The position numbers and the translations under genes are program-made. A stretch of DNA of 32,547 nt from an uncultured Brevinema sp. (GTDB lineage: Bacteria; Spirochaetota; Brevinematia; Brevinematales; Brevinemataceae), in NCBI GenBank assembly GCA_947036575.1, contig CAMQSH010000003.1:1-32547 (forward strand), in the 5' to 3' direction. Every line of letters starts with the position of its first letter. The first letter of the stretch is position 1. The notes beneath the pieces were generated by a model. That model had not been told where the DNA came from. It searched no databases and saw nothing but the letters and a program-made list of their open reading frames with translations. This document shows positions 1 to 9,001 of the stretch, one piece after another.

Positions 1-66
1 CTCCAAAGTATCACGATCTCTATAGTAAAAAATTCCCATTGTCTATGGAAAAATAGAATTATTAAT

Positions 67-99
67 AAAAAAAACACCTCTGTAATAGGGGTGTTTTTT
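67..99. terminator. Intrinsic terminator after the alpha-glucoside PTS operon
   Basis: A hairpin with CACC and GGGTG arms is flanked by an A-run on the left and a T-run on the right, so it can act in both directions. It lies about 20 bp beyond the glvA stop on the minus strand and belongs to the recurring CACC/GGTG terminator family of this window. The 66 bp to its left contain no gene I can support. Confidence 0.75.
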
Positions 100-117
100 G
101 TTTAATATTTAAAAATA

Positions 118-1449
<1,332 letters not shown>

Positions 1450-1459
1450 TTATGGTATT

Positions 1460-3043
1460 TTATAATAGTTTTTCAAAAGCTTCTCTTACTTGCGGAACGG
1501 TTAATCCAACAATAATTTGAATATTGTTGTCAGATCTTACTACTCCATGAGCACCACCTATTTTAAAAGAGCTGTTGGCTTCAATCTTTTGAGGATCTTT
1601 AACACTGATTCTTAATCTAGTAGCACAATTAGTAACAGATTTGACATTTTCTTTTCCCCCAATAGCAGTTAAAAAGATGAGAGCTTGATCTTCAGATTTT
1701 GTTGTGGTTTGTTCTTCAGAAGTGATATCTTTATTTTTAAAATCTTTTTTGGTATAAAGTTTCATTTCTGACTCTTCTTCTCTTCCAGGAGTTTTAATAT
1801 TTAATTTTTCGATTAATAACTTGAACACGATAAAATAAATACCAGTAAATATTAATCCTATAATAATTTGGGTGAATATCATTTCTGAGTGATTCTGAAA
1901 TAGAGGAATCCAACTAGTAGCAAACCAATTTATTAAACCACTACCAAAATCTCCTGTAACACCAAAAGCATAAGCTACTGTTGCTAAAGTTGCAGCAAGA
2001 AGAGAATGCACTAAAAATAAAATAGGAGCTAGGAATAAAAATGTAAATTCTAAAGGCTCTGTTATTCCAGTCATCATGGCTGTTAAAGTTACAGGAATAA
2101 GTAAAGAAGCTACTCGTGTACGTTGATCTGGTTTAGCTGTAAAATAGATTGCTGCTGCAATTCCTGGAGAAGCAAAGACTTTAGACATTCCATACATACG
2201 GAAAGCGCCTTCTGGATATATATCTATCAGAGGACCGGTATGAGCTATAAAGGTTTCAAGATTTGCTGGATAATAGACAGTTAGACCTTCTGGAACTATT
2301 GCAGGACCAAAAGAAAACGGACCATAAATAAAATGATGAAGTCCTGTAGGTATGAGAGCTCTTTCTAAAAACGTAAATACCCAAACTCCAACTAATCCTG
2401 AATTTGCCATAAAGCCTTGTAAAGAGTTTATCCCCATTTGAACTTGAGGCCAAATAATAACAGTAAGTACAGAAACTGGTAACAAAACAAAGAAAGCCCG
2501 AATCACAACATAACAAGTTCCATTAAAAGTCCCCAACCACTCAGGTAATTGAGTATCAAAATATTTATTGTGAATATCCGTAACAATATAAGCGATTAAT
2601 AAAGATCCTATCATTCCTGTATCTAATGTTTTAATACCTGCTATCATTGCAAGCCCACTTCCAGGTTTTACAGCTTGAGACATATCAATTCCAACAAGTC
2701 CTCCGAATTGAGTCAAAATAGCAGAAATAAAATAGTTAAAAGTTAAATAGGATATAACAGCTCCTAAAACAGCACGTCCAGGTGCTTTTTCAGCGAGAGC
2801 AATGGGAAGCCCCAAAACAAAAACAATAGGTAATTGTCGAAAAATAGTCCATGCTCCTTCTTTGACAATATATACAATCTTAAAAAATACTCCTGAAGGA
2901 TCTGCTAGATCTCCAACAATAGAGGGGGAACTCAGGACTGTTGTAATAGCAACCATAATCCCTGCAAAAGCAAATAGCAATACAGGAACAAACATAGCTG
3001 CTCCTAATCTTGAGAAAAAAGTCATAAATTTAGAACTTTTCAT
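1460..3043 (-). CDS. glvC: Alpha-glucoside (maltose-type) PTS permease, EIIBC
   Basis: This inner-membrane PTS permease takes up and phosphorylates alpha-glucosides using phosphate relayed from HPr and EIIA. The first ~420 residues form the EIIC domain, with GLHHFIYGPF and the GITEPLEFTFLF signature of the glucose superfamily. The C-terminal ~80 residues are EIIB, with phospho-acceptor cysteine in TNCATRLR. No EIIA domain is fused and none is nearby, so EIIA must come from elsewhere. The ORF track begins at a TTG at 3118, but the internal ATG at 3043 has AAGGAG seven bases upstream and matches the GlvC N-terminus (FSRLGAAMFVPVLLFAF), giving 527 residues. It is the first gene of the operon with glvA. 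Confidence 0.94.
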   Translation of the reverse strand: MKSSKFMTFFSRLGAAMFVPVLLFAFAGIMVAITTVLSSPSIVGDLADPSGVFFKIVYIVKEGAWTIFRQLPIVFVLGLPIALAEKAPGRAVLGAVISYLTFNYFISAILTQFGGLVGIDMSQAVKPGSGLAMIAGIKTLDTGMIGSLLIAYIVTDIHNKYFDTQLPEWLGTFNGTCYVVIRAFFVLLPVSVLTVIIWPQVQMGINSLQGFMANSGLVGVWVFTFLERALIPTGLHHFIYGPFSFGPAIVPEGLTVYYPANLETFIAHTGPLIDIYPEGAFRMYGMSKVFASPGIAAAIYFTAKPDQRTRVASLLIPVTLTAMMTGITEPLEFTFLFLAPILFLVHSLLAATLATVAYAFGVTGDFGSGLINWFATSWIPLFQNHSEMIFTQIIIGLIFTGIYFIVFKLLIEKLNIKTPGREEESEMKLYTKKDFKNKDITSEEQTTTKSEDQALIFLTAIGGKENVKSVTNCATRLRISVKDPQKIEANSSFKIGGAHGVVRSDNNIQIIVGLTVPQVREAFEKLL

Positions 3044-3073
3044 AAATATCTCCTTATATAAATAAAAACAACA

Positions 3074-3117
3074 TGTATTATATAAAAAGATACAAGCTGT
3101 TCTTTTTATATAATACA
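3074..3117. promoter_or_regulatory. 17-bp perfect inverted repeat, probable operator of glvC-glvA
   Basis: The arms TGTATTATATAAAAAGA (3074-3090) and its exact reverse complement (3101-3117) are separated by 10 bp. The right arm contains the -10 box of the glvC promoter and the rest lies just downstream of the expected start, which is a typical repressor position. The neighbouring GntR/UTRA protein is the obvious candidate ligand. In RNA the same sequence could form a leader hairpin. Confidence 0.7.
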
Positions 3118-3137
3118 ATATGTGTGTATAAAGTCAA
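3110..3137 (-). promoter_or_regulatory. Sigma70-type promoter of glvC-glvA
   Basis: On the minus strand TTGACT (3132-3137) and TATTAT (3110-3115) are separated by 16 bp. The leader to the glvC ATG is about 60 nt and contains half of the inverted repeat. Confidence 0.65.
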
Positions 3138-3196
3138 TCTATAAAAAGGAATAAAAAATATATATATGTAAAATATTGTTTTATAATGAGTTGTGA

Positions 3197-3934
3197 TTAT
3201 TTTTCAATGTGAATAAGGAATTGATGATCTACTGGATTCTTGAATGCTTCTGTGTATTCAAAGATTTCCCCTGTATCAAAATAGCTCGTTGTTGTAGTGA
3301 TAATGAGAGGAGTATTTAAAGGAATATTTAAAATATCAGCGATTTCTGGAGTTGGGTGAGCTGGAATAAGCTCTAAATCATGACTTTTGATTTTTCTATT
3401 TTTTTGTTGAGTAATGTATTCATATTTTGAGTGAGAAAGAATCTCTATACTTAGCTCAGGAAACAAAGAAACTGGCATATAGCCGATTTCGATAGAATGG
3501 ACAAAATTATTCAAATAACGGATTCTTTTAGTGAAATAAACTAAAGCATCAAGTTCTATATTTAATTTTTTTGCATGGAATGTGTTTGCTGCTTGAATAC
3601 GAAAGTCTAGGACTTTAGTAAAAGGAATAGATTTTTCTTTTTTGGCTAATTCATGAAAACTATAAACAAAATTGAGAGAATGTTGTCTTCTTTTGTTAGA
3701 ACGAATATACCTACCACTTCCATGAACAGAATAGATTTTCTCACTTTCTACAAGCTCTGCTAAGGCTCTTCTTATTGTTGTTCTACTGACTTGATAATGA
3801 GATGCGAGTTGATTCTCTGATGGAATAATCTCATGATCTTGTTTTGAACTGATAAAATCTTGATAAATATGGTCTGCGATTTTAGAAAATAATTTTTGTT
3901 TTATTACTTGATAGGAAGTGTTTTTTTTAGACAT
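3197..3934 (-). CDS. GntR-family transcriptional regulator with UTRA domain
   Basis: This is a DNA-binding repressor of the HutC/TreR branch. Residues about 10-78 form the GntR winged helix, with IPSENQLASHYQVSRTTIRR and the VHGSGRYI wing. Residues about 85-240 form a UTRA ligand-binding domain ending in TEAFKNP. The 245-residue length is normal for the branch. It lies directly upstream of glvC on the same strand but has its own promoter (TTGCAA, 17 bp, TATAAT). Bacillus uses an RpiR-type GlvR for the equivalent operon, so this is a different regulator type in the same position. A phosphorylated alpha-glucoside is the likely inducer, by inference. The inverted repeats at 3074-3117 and 4812-4866 are candidate operators. 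Confidence 0.9.
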   Translation of the reverse strand: MSKKNTSYQVIKQKLFSKIADHIYQDFISSKQDHEIIPSENQLASHYQVSRTTIRRALAELVESEKIYSVHGSGRYIRSNKRRQHSLNFVYSFHELAKKEKSIPFTKVLDFRIQAANTFHAKKLNIELDALVYFTKRIRYLNNFVHSIEIGYMPVSLFPELSIEILSHSKYEYITQQKNRKIKSHDLELIPAHPTPEIADILNIPLNTPLIITTTTSYFDTGEIFEYTEAFKNPVDHQFLIHIEK

Positions 3935-3959
3935 TATAATTTCTCTATTTTTTTGTTAT

Positions 3960-3988
3960 ATTATATATTATGATCTGGAGATTTGCAA
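3960..3988 (-). promoter_or_regulatory. Promoter of the GntR regulator gene
   Basis: On the minus strand TTGCAA (3983-3988) and TATAAT (3960-3965) are spaced by 17 bp, about 25 bp upstream of the ATG. The -10 region sits in an AT-rich near-palindrome that could be an autoregulatory site. Confidence 0.65.
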
Positions 3989-4028
3989 TCTACCAATGAG
4001 TATTCTTATTTAGTCATACTTACAAAAA

Positions 4029-4067
4029 TAAAAAACACCACCCTAATAATAAGGTGGTAGGTTTTTG
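4029..4067 (-). terminator. Intrinsic terminator, CACCACC/GGTGGT family
   Basis: The stem CACCACC / GGTGGT with a 10-nt loop is flanked by A- and T-runs. It ends the transcript of the beta-barrel-like gene on the minus strand. A 28-nt core is identical to the terminator at 15009. Confidence 0.8.
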
Positions 4068-4113
4068 TTTTTATACAATAATTATTTTGTTTGTCTTATT
4101 AAGATAATCTAAT

Positions 4114-4770
4114 TTACTCGCTACCAAAAGTAAAGCCAAAGGTAATTGAGGTGTTAAATCCTGGTAAAAAATGGCTAAAATTTAATAATTCAAATTTATT
4201 TCTCCAACCTATAGTAAATCCATTATTCATTATATATTGTATACCTGGAAATATGTAATATACTCCTAAGCTGAGGGAATTTCTTCCTTCTAATGTTTCT
4301 GATCTATTGAGATAATATTTAGTATCGGCAGCTCCAAAGTGTACTCCAACCCCAAGTATATCAAACATTATTCTACCTGATTCTAGCTGGCGTCCTACAG
4401 TATAGGCCATTGCAAATTCACCATATATCTTTTCAAAAGTTTGATTATATATCGTATCGTAATCTCCTTCTAAAAAACTCATAGAAAAACCTGCTCTCAT
4501 ATCAAAACCATGTACCATATTATTTTTACGTACACTATGAAAAAGGTATCCTATTTCTAGGGTAAACATCCCACCATCCACCGATACTGCAGGTCGTGCA
4601 GGAGATTCTATAGTCCCCCACCAAAAATCTGTTGTATAGGCATCTCGTCCACCTCTAGAAGCTGTTTGATATCCACCACCGATATTAATCTGTAGATTGT
4701 GTCTTCCGATCTTTGCGTAAGACATGGTACTTATTATAAGTAAAGCACATAATAAAGTAATTCTTTTCAT
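4114..4770 (-). CDS. Putative outer-membrane beta-barrel protein
   Basis: I do not recognise a named family. The ATG at 4770 has AAGGGGG upstream and gives 218 residues with a clean signal peptide (MKRITLLCALLIISTMSYA); the track's earlier TTG start would spoil it. The mature part is rich in Gly, Tyr and Phe, with alternating polar and hydrophobic strands (QINIGGGYQ, FTLEIGYLF, GLSLGVYYIF-like runs) and an aromatic C-terminal strand (TSITFGFTFGSE), all typical of small outer-membrane barrels. It is divergent from an EIIC gene and its promoter lies inside the shared inverted repeat, so a role in sugar passage across the outer membrane is possible but only inferred. Confidence 0.6.
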   Translation of the reverse strand: MKRITLLCALLIISTMSYAKIGRHNLQINIGGGYQTASRGGRDAYTTDFWWGTIESPARPAVSVDGGMFTLEIGYLFHSVRKNNMVHGFDMRAGFSMSFLEGDYDTIYNQTFEKIYGEFAMAYTVGRQLESGRIMFDILGVGVHFGAADTKYYLNRSETLEGRNSLSLGVYYIFPGIQYIMNNGFTIGWRNKFELLNFSHFLPGFNTSITFGFTFGSE

Positions 4771-4810
4771 TTTATTTACCCCCTTATATAACAAAAATAT
4801 TTTATTAATT

Positions 4811-4839
4811 ATTATAGTATTATACTAATAGATTGTCAA
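4811..4839 (-). promoter_or_regulatory. Consensus promoter of the beta-barrel-like gene
   Basis: On the minus strand a perfect TTGACA (4834-4839) and a perfect TATAAT (4811-4816) are 17 bp apart. The spacer is almost exactly one arm of the 22-bp inverted repeat, so a protein bound there would block this promoter. Confidence 0.8.
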
Positions 4840-4866
4840 TAACTATCTATTAGTATAATACTATAA
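4812..4866. promoter_or_regulatory. 22-bp perfect inverted repeat between divergent genes, probable operator
   Basis: The left arm 4812-4833 (starting TTATAGTATTATACTAATAG) and right arm 4845-4866 are exact reverse complements separated by 11 bp. The repeat overlaps the -10 to -35 region of the minus-strand promoter and ends six bases before the -35 of the plus-strand EIIC promoter. Its half-site GTATTATAC-TAATAGA resembles GTATTATATAAAAAGA of the glvC operator (13 of 16 positions by eye), suggesting a common regulator. Confidence 0.7.
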
Positions 4867-4871
4867 AGCTA

Positions 4872-4899
4872 TTGCTATTATAAAAAAGTATGATATAAT
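4872..4899 (+). promoter_or_regulatory. Promoter of the orphan EIIC gene
   Basis: TTGCTA (4872-4877) and TATAAT (4894-4899) are separated by 16 bp, 32 bp upstream of the ATG. Confidence 0.6.
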
Positions 4900-4931
4900 A
4901 AATTAATAATAATATATTATAGGAGTTTCGA

Positions 4932-6197
4932 ATGTCTTTTGAACAAAAATTTTTAAGTGCTGCTAATGCGTTTTCAACACAACGGCATATTAATGCTGTT
5001 AGGAATTCGTTTTATAAGTTAATGCCTCTCATTCTTATTGCATCATTTTATGTACTGATTAACAATGTTTTTTTTCCATTGTTTGCGGACAATGCTTTTA
5101 TCCAATCTTTTAAAGATGTTGGAGATAGAGTATTTCGTGGAACATTAGGAATTATGTCCTTACTCTCTGCCTTTATAACTGCTTTCTATTTAGCAGAATC
5201 TTATAAAGAAGAGGGTATTTTTTATGGAGCAACAGCTCTTGGTTGTTTAGTAGCTTTACTTCCTGGTGCACCTATGGTCACTGTAGAGGGTGTTACTGGA
5301 GGTGTTTGGGGGATTTTAACATTTGCTGATACTTCTGCTTCTGGATTATTTGTAGCTATTCTTACAGCTATTGTGAGCACAGAATTATTGAGATCATTTT
5401 CCAAAGTTAAAGCACTTCTTATTACTCTTCCTGATTCAGTCCCACCAGCTGTAGCAAAATCTTTTTCTGCTCTTGTTCCTATTTTATTAACTTTCACTAT
5501 TTTTTCAGTTTTTGCTTATATTCTAAATTATGCTTGGGGAACAACTCTTTCTAATATCATTACAACAACCATACAAACTCCTCTTGTTAGTATTTTTCAA
5601 ACACCAATTGGATTGATGGCTGTTGTAGTATTAAAAAATCTTCTTTGGGGATTTGGTTTACATGGATCTTTTGTTCTTGGTCCCATTACAGAACCTACTC
5701 TTCTTATTGCAATTCAAGAAAATATCGCTAATATACAAGCAGGACTTGAGCCAACATTTATTGTTACAAAGCCTTTCTTAGATGCTTTTGCTAATTTTGG
5801 AGGTTCTGGTGGTACTTTTGGTTTAATTTTGGCACTGCTTATTTTCTCCAAAAGAGAGGATGAAAAACTTATTGGTAAATTAAGTCTTACTCCTGGGTTA
5901 TTCAATATCAATGAGCCTCTTATGTTTGGACTTCCTATTGTGTTAAATCCTGTTTATATAATTCCTGTTATTATTACGCCTATCGTAACAACTTTGATTG
6001 CTTATATTGCAACAGCTATGGGGCTTATTAATAAAACAATTGTATTAGTTCCTTGGACAACACCACCAGTGTTATCAGCATACCTTGCTACAGGAAATGA
6101 TATTAGAGCAGCGATTTTATCTATGGTATTAATTGTAATTTCTACTCTTATTTTTGCTCCTTTTGTTATGATATCTAATAAAATGCTCAAAAAATAA
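4932..6197 (+). CDS. PTS EIIC permease, lactose/cellobiose (ChbC/LicC) family
   Basis: This is the membrane channel subunit of a lactose/N,N-diacetylchitobiose/beta-glucoside PTS. At 421 residues it has about ten hydrophobic segments, the N-terminal RNSFYKLMPLILIASF typical of the family, a GLHGSFVLGPI segment at the position of the family's IHG motif, and FNINEPLMFGLPIVLNP, the conserved substrate-site signature. The ATG has AGGAG seven bases upstream. No EIIA, EIIB or phospho-beta-glycosidase gene is adjacent, so it must work with subunits encoded elsewhere or be a remnant of a dispersed system. It is divergent from the putative outer-membrane protein with a shared operator-like repeat and is followed by its own terminator. 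Confidence 0.9.
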   Translation: MSFEQKFLSAANAFSTQRHINAVRNSFYKLMPLILIASFYVLINNVFFPLFADNAFIQSFKDVGDRVFRGTLGIMSLLSAFITAFYLAESYKEEGIFYGATALGCLVALLPGAPMVTVEGVTGGVWGILTFADTSASGLFVAILTAIVSTELLRSFSKVKALLITLPDSVPPAVAKSFSALVPILLTFTIFSVFAYILNYAWGTTLSNIITTTIQTPLVSIFQTPIGLMAVVVLKNLLWGFGLHGSFVLGPITEPTLLIAIQENIANIQAGLEPTFIVTKPFLDAFANFGGSGGTFGLILALLIFSKREDEKLIGKLSLTPGLFNINEPLMFGLPIVLNPVYIIPVIITPIVTTLIAYIATAMGLINKTIVLVPWTTPPVLSAYLATGNDIRAAILSMVLIVISTLIFAPFVMISNKMLKK

Positions 6198-6210
6198 ACT
6201 TTAAAATATA

Positions 6211-6245
6211 AAAATACCACCTATTAATAAGGTGGTGTTTTTTTG
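6211..6245. terminator. Intrinsic terminator after EIIC, also facing the small ankyrin gene
   Basis: The stem ACCACC / GGTGGT with a nine-base loop is followed by a long T-run and preceded by A-rich sequence, so it can end both the plus-strand EIIC transcript and the minus-strand ankyrin transcript. Confidence 0.8.
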
Positions 6246-6254
6246 TTTAATTTA

Positions 6255-6527
6255 TTATTGAAAACTCTCTAAATATTTGAAAATTTCTTTAGATTGAGCA
6301 TAATGTATAGCCTTCTTTCCATCATAATCTCTTACGTTAATATTACTATTATCTGCCAAATATTTTACTATCTCTAAATGACCACAAGCTGAAGCATACA
6401 TTAAAGCTGTCCACCCACTACTATCTTTAGTAAGATTAATATCAGTACCATTTTTTATACATCTTTGCACACCAGTTAGATCACCATTTTTTGCACTTTC
6501 AAGAAGATTGTCAATATTATTTTTCAT
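6255..6527 (-). CDS. Small ankyrin-repeat protein
   Basis: The start was moved from the track's TTG (6545) to the ATG at 6527, giving about 90 residues; the ribosome-binding site is weak (ACGAGA). There is no signal peptide, so the protein is probably cytoplasmic. It holds about two ankyrin repeats: GDLTGVQRCIKNGTDINLTK and GWTALMYASACGHLEIVKYL with NINVRDYDGKKAIHYA. It lies about 50 bp downstream of the larger ankyrin lipoprotein gene on the same strand and is probably co-transcribed. Ankyrin repeats mediate protein binding, but no partner can be named. It may be a detached fragment of a longer ankyrin array. Confidence 0.75.
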   Translation of the reverse strand: MKNNIDNLLESAKNGDLTGVQRCIKNGTDINLTKDSSGWTALMYASACGHLEIVKYLADNSNINVRDYDGKKAIHYAQSKEIFKYLESFQ

Positions 6528-6577
6528 TTGAAATCTCGTTATCAATTTCTATATTATTTTTTAATATAAATTTTCTA

Positions 6578-7786
6578 CTACTTAGCACCTACAGCCTTGA
6601 GTAAGTCTATAATTTCCAAATCACCATTCTCTAAAGCCCATGTTAAAGGAGAGCCACCATCATTATCTTTAGTATTAACATCAGCCCCACCATCTATAAG
6701 TAATTTTGTTATATCTTTATAGTTCATCAAAATAGCAAAGGATAAAACAGACTGATTATGATTATCTTTATATTTGACATTGAGATCTGCTCCACTTTTT
6801 ACAAGTGATGCTACTACTCCCGTGTGCTTCCCATAAACAGCCCACATCAAAGGAGTCAAATTATCTCTAGTATCTTTAATATTAACATCCGCCCCATTTT
6901 TTAGAAGTATGTCCACGACACTAGTATGACCATTCATTGACGCATACATTAAAGGTGTTATTCCACTGGTGTCTTTTATATTAACAGGAACACTTTTTTT
7001 GATAAGCATATCTACTATATCAGCATGACCATGCCCTGAAGTCCACATCAAAGCATTTTGATCGTGTTTGTTTTTAGCGTTAATATCTACATCTTCTTGG
7101 ATAAGCATTTTTATTATATCTGCATTACCATTTACAGAAGCATACATCAAAGTAGTTGAGCCATTCTTATCTGCTAGGTGAGCATCAGCTCCATTTTGCA
7201 TTAAGAATTCAACAATATTTTTATTACCACTTATAGACGCTGTCATCAAGGGTGTTACCCTTTTAGTACCTCTTTCGTTGACATCTCTTCCCTCTTTAAT
7301 AAAAGCTTGCACTTTTTGTAGATCTCCTATTCCTGCTGCATCCCAAAAATCAACAGTAGCTCCATTATTAAGAAGGAGTTGGGTAATATCTTTATGTCCA
7401 GCATAATAAGCCTGTCTCAAGAGCGTTTTCCCATCATCTAATTTAATAGAAATATCTGCCCCAGCATCTATGAGTAGTTTTACAATTTCTGTATATCCTT
7501 GTTGAGTTGCTAACATCAAAGCAGTCATTCCATCATTATTAGCTATATCAAGATCAGCGCCTTCTTTGATAAGGAATTTTACAATATCAGGATGTCCAAT
7601 ATAAGAAGCCCACATTAAACTGGTAAAGCCCCTATCATTAGTAGCATTAATATTTACTCCGTCTTTGATCAAAGTTTCAACTTTATTCAAATCTCCGTAA
7701 AAAGTAGCTGAAAACAACTCCTCATTTGAGTTATTACTACAAGATATGAAAGATAATAATAGTATAAATAATAATATTTTTTTCAT
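6578..7786 (-). CDS. Ankyrin-repeat lipoprotein
   Basis: This 402-residue protein starts with a lipoprotein signal (MKKILLFILLLSFISC; lipid-modified cysteine at residue 16), so it is anchored in a membrane and faces the periplasm or exterior. The rest is about eleven 33-residue ankyrin repeats with the consensus G-TALMWA--GH-DIV--LI--GADVN-KD. The fourth repeat region (LLLNNGATVDFWDAAGIGDL) is irregular and may be a hinge. The repeats form a solenoid that binds proteins; the target is unknown. The ATG has AAGGAG. Its leader carries two modules found elsewhere: one shared with the gene at 30644 and one with the hydrolase pseudogene at 8796. The latter suggests coordinated control. Confidence 0.88.
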   Translation of the reverse strand: MKKILLFILLLSFISCSNNSNEELFSATFYGDLNKVETLIKDGVNINATNDRGFTSLMWASYIGHPDIVKFLIKEGADLDIANNDGMTALMLATQQGYTEIVKLLIDAGADISIKLDDGKTLLRQAYYAGHKDITQLLLNNGATVDFWDAAGIGDLQKVQAFIKEGRDVNERGTKRVTPLMTASISGNKNIVEFLMQNGADAHLADKNGSTTLMYASVNGNADIIKMLIQEDVDINAKNKHDQNALMWTSGHGHADIVDMLIKKSVPVNIKDTSGITPLMYASMNGHTSVVDILLKNGADVNIKDTRDNLTPLMWAVYGKHTGVVASLVKSGADLNVKYKDNHNQSVLSFAILMNYKDITKLLIDGGADVNTKDNDGGSPLTWALENGDLEIIDLLKAVGAK

Positions 7787-7839
7787 AATTACTCCTTTAG
7801 AACCACAGGAATGTTAATAACATGTGGCTTCTTATACAG
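7787..7839 (-). promoter_or_regulatory. Conserved 5' leader element, copy A
   Basis: Read on the minus strand, the 53 nt before the ankyrin ATG align with the 54 nt before the plus-strand gene at 30644 at about 42 positions by eye. Constant parts are CCACATGT and TTCCTGTGGTTCTAAAGG, which end in the Shine-Dalgarno sequence. CCACA can pair with TGTGG, and TTCCT could pair with the AAGGA of the ribosome-binding site. Confidence 0.6.
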
Positions 7840-7864
7840 AATTTTTATAGAATAATTCTGTATA
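7831..7864 (-). repeat. Leader module shared with 8847-8878, forming an 11-bp inverted repeat
   Basis: TATACAGAATT (7833-7843) and AATTCTGTATA (7854-7864) are exact inverted arms around a 10-nt loop. Positions 7831-7862 match 8847-8878 at 30 of 32 bases. Both copies lie upstream of minus-strand genes; at the 8847 copy the position is just inside the predicted transcript. Confidence 0.65.
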
Positions 7865-7904
7865 CCTACTATTATCGGTATAATAAAGTTTTAATTTAGA
7901 CAAA

Positions 7905-7936
7905 GAAACACCACACTAATCATAAAGACGGTGTTT
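7905..7936 (-). terminator. Intrinsic terminator after the hydrolase pseudogene
   Basis: AAACACC and GGTGTTT arms enclose a loop of about 18 nt. It lies immediately downstream of the hydrolase stop on the minus strand and is a diverged member of the CACC/GGTG terminator family. Confidence 0.55.
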
Positions 7937-7942
7937 TAATTT

Positions 7943-8796
7943 TTATAACCTATCAAATATATTTTTTAAAGCCTTATGATAAGCTTCAGGATCTTCCAAA
8001 TCTGCTAAATGTCCTGCATTTTCAATCCAAAAAAGATCTTTATCTGGAGCTTGGATCTTTGAGTAATATTTTTCTGTTAAAACACTAGGAACTTGCCAAT
8101 CGTTTCGACCACAGATAAAAAAAACAGGAACATCAAACTCTAAATAGTCACTAGTATCATAGCTTAAAAGAAATTGCATAATATTATTGTTTGTTTTTAG
8201 TCCCGTAAAAAGTATAGGGATGTCTCTCATCGAAAACACAGGGCTTTTAAAAAATAGAGAGAGCAGTTTAAAAAATCCATCTCTATGTCCTGCAAGTTTG
8301 TATTTTAATTGTATCCCTCTCATGCGTACTACTAATCTCATAACATTCTCTTCATTAAAAGAATAGGGATAATCAGACATTTCTTGAAGATTTTTTAAGG
8401 TTTTAAGATCATTTTTTTGCTTTACCAAATCCAAACAATAATCATATCCGACTTTCTCTCCTTGTATAAATCCGACAACTTGTCCCATTCCCACGAACGC
8501 TGCGACTGTATTTGGAAAACGCTTTATGTATTCAATTCCCATATTAGTGCTTCTAAGGAAATATCTTGTGGATTTGATTTATTTTTACTTTGTGTTTTTC
8601 CTGTGCCTCGTTGATCATAATAGACAAAACTATAAGGTAGATTTTGCTTTATTGTTTTATAAACAAAATGAGCTTCTGAACTACCTGGACCACCATGCAA
8701 AAACAAGACGACTTCACTAGAATTTTCTACAGGATATTGCAAAAAATATTGTTTTATTCCATTTATTAAAATGTATTCTTCTGTAAATGCTTTCAT
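7943..8796 (-). pseudogene. Alpha/beta hydrolase (proline iminopeptidase-like), internally deleted
   Basis: Two ORFs of the track (8524-8796 and 7943-8542) are the two ends of one hydrolase. The first 85 codons carry the oxyanion-hole motif HGGPGSS and YYDQRGTGKT. The second part carries the acid loop FICGRNDWQVP and the catalytic histidine of ENAGHLADLEDP. Between LEALI and GIEYIKRFPN the segment of about 30-40 residues that should hold the GHSWGS nucleophile elbow is absent, and the frame changes at the junction. The product therefore cannot be an active serine hydrolase. It retains a consensus promoter and a terminator, so decay looks recent. The alternative, two separate proteins, is unlikely because the second start has no ribosome-binding site. 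Confidence 0.85.
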
Positions 8797-8846
8797 TTTA
8801 AATCTCCATTTAAAAAATAAGAAGTGCGAAGCTACGACACTATTGT

Positions 8847-8878
8847 CTTATACAGAATTTTCATAGAATAATTCTATA
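8847..8878 (-). repeat. Leader module shared with the ankyrin gene leader
   Basis: This copy matches 7831-7862 with two mismatches. It lies a few bases downstream of the expected transcription start of the hydrolase pseudogene, so it is part of the 5' untranslated RNA. The palindrome ATAGAATAATTCTAT is perfect here. The rest of the leader forms a hairpin, AGTG and CACT around tcgtagcttcg. Confidence 0.6.
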
Positions 8879-8890
8879 ATTCTATATTTT

Positions 8891-8919
8891 ATTATATCTT
8901 TATAATAACTAATTGTCAA
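8891..8919 (-). promoter_or_regulatory. Consensus promoter of the hydrolase pseudogene
   Basis: On the minus strand TTGACA (8914-8919) and TATAAT (8891-8896) are separated by 17 bp, leaving a leader of nearly 90 nt. Confidence 0.75.
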
Positions 8920-8934
8920 TAGTCACCTATATAC

Positions 8935-8969
8935 AAAAAGCCCTCTCATTTTCAGAGAAGGCTTTTTTG
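8935..8969 (-). terminator. Intrinsic terminator of brnQ
   Basis: AAAAAGCC-CTCT pairs with AGAG-GGCTTTTTT around a short loop, with T-runs on both strands. It lies about 30 bp beyond the brnQ stop. Confidence 0.8.
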
Positions 8970-9001
8970 GTATCGAAGATACTTATTTAATTATTAATAT
9001 T

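Noticed and set aside
1-39. Possible start of a minus-strand gene (MGIFYYRDRDTLE) running off the left edge
   Set aside because: Only 13 codons are visible, with no ribosome-binding site, and a terminator lies immediately upstream.
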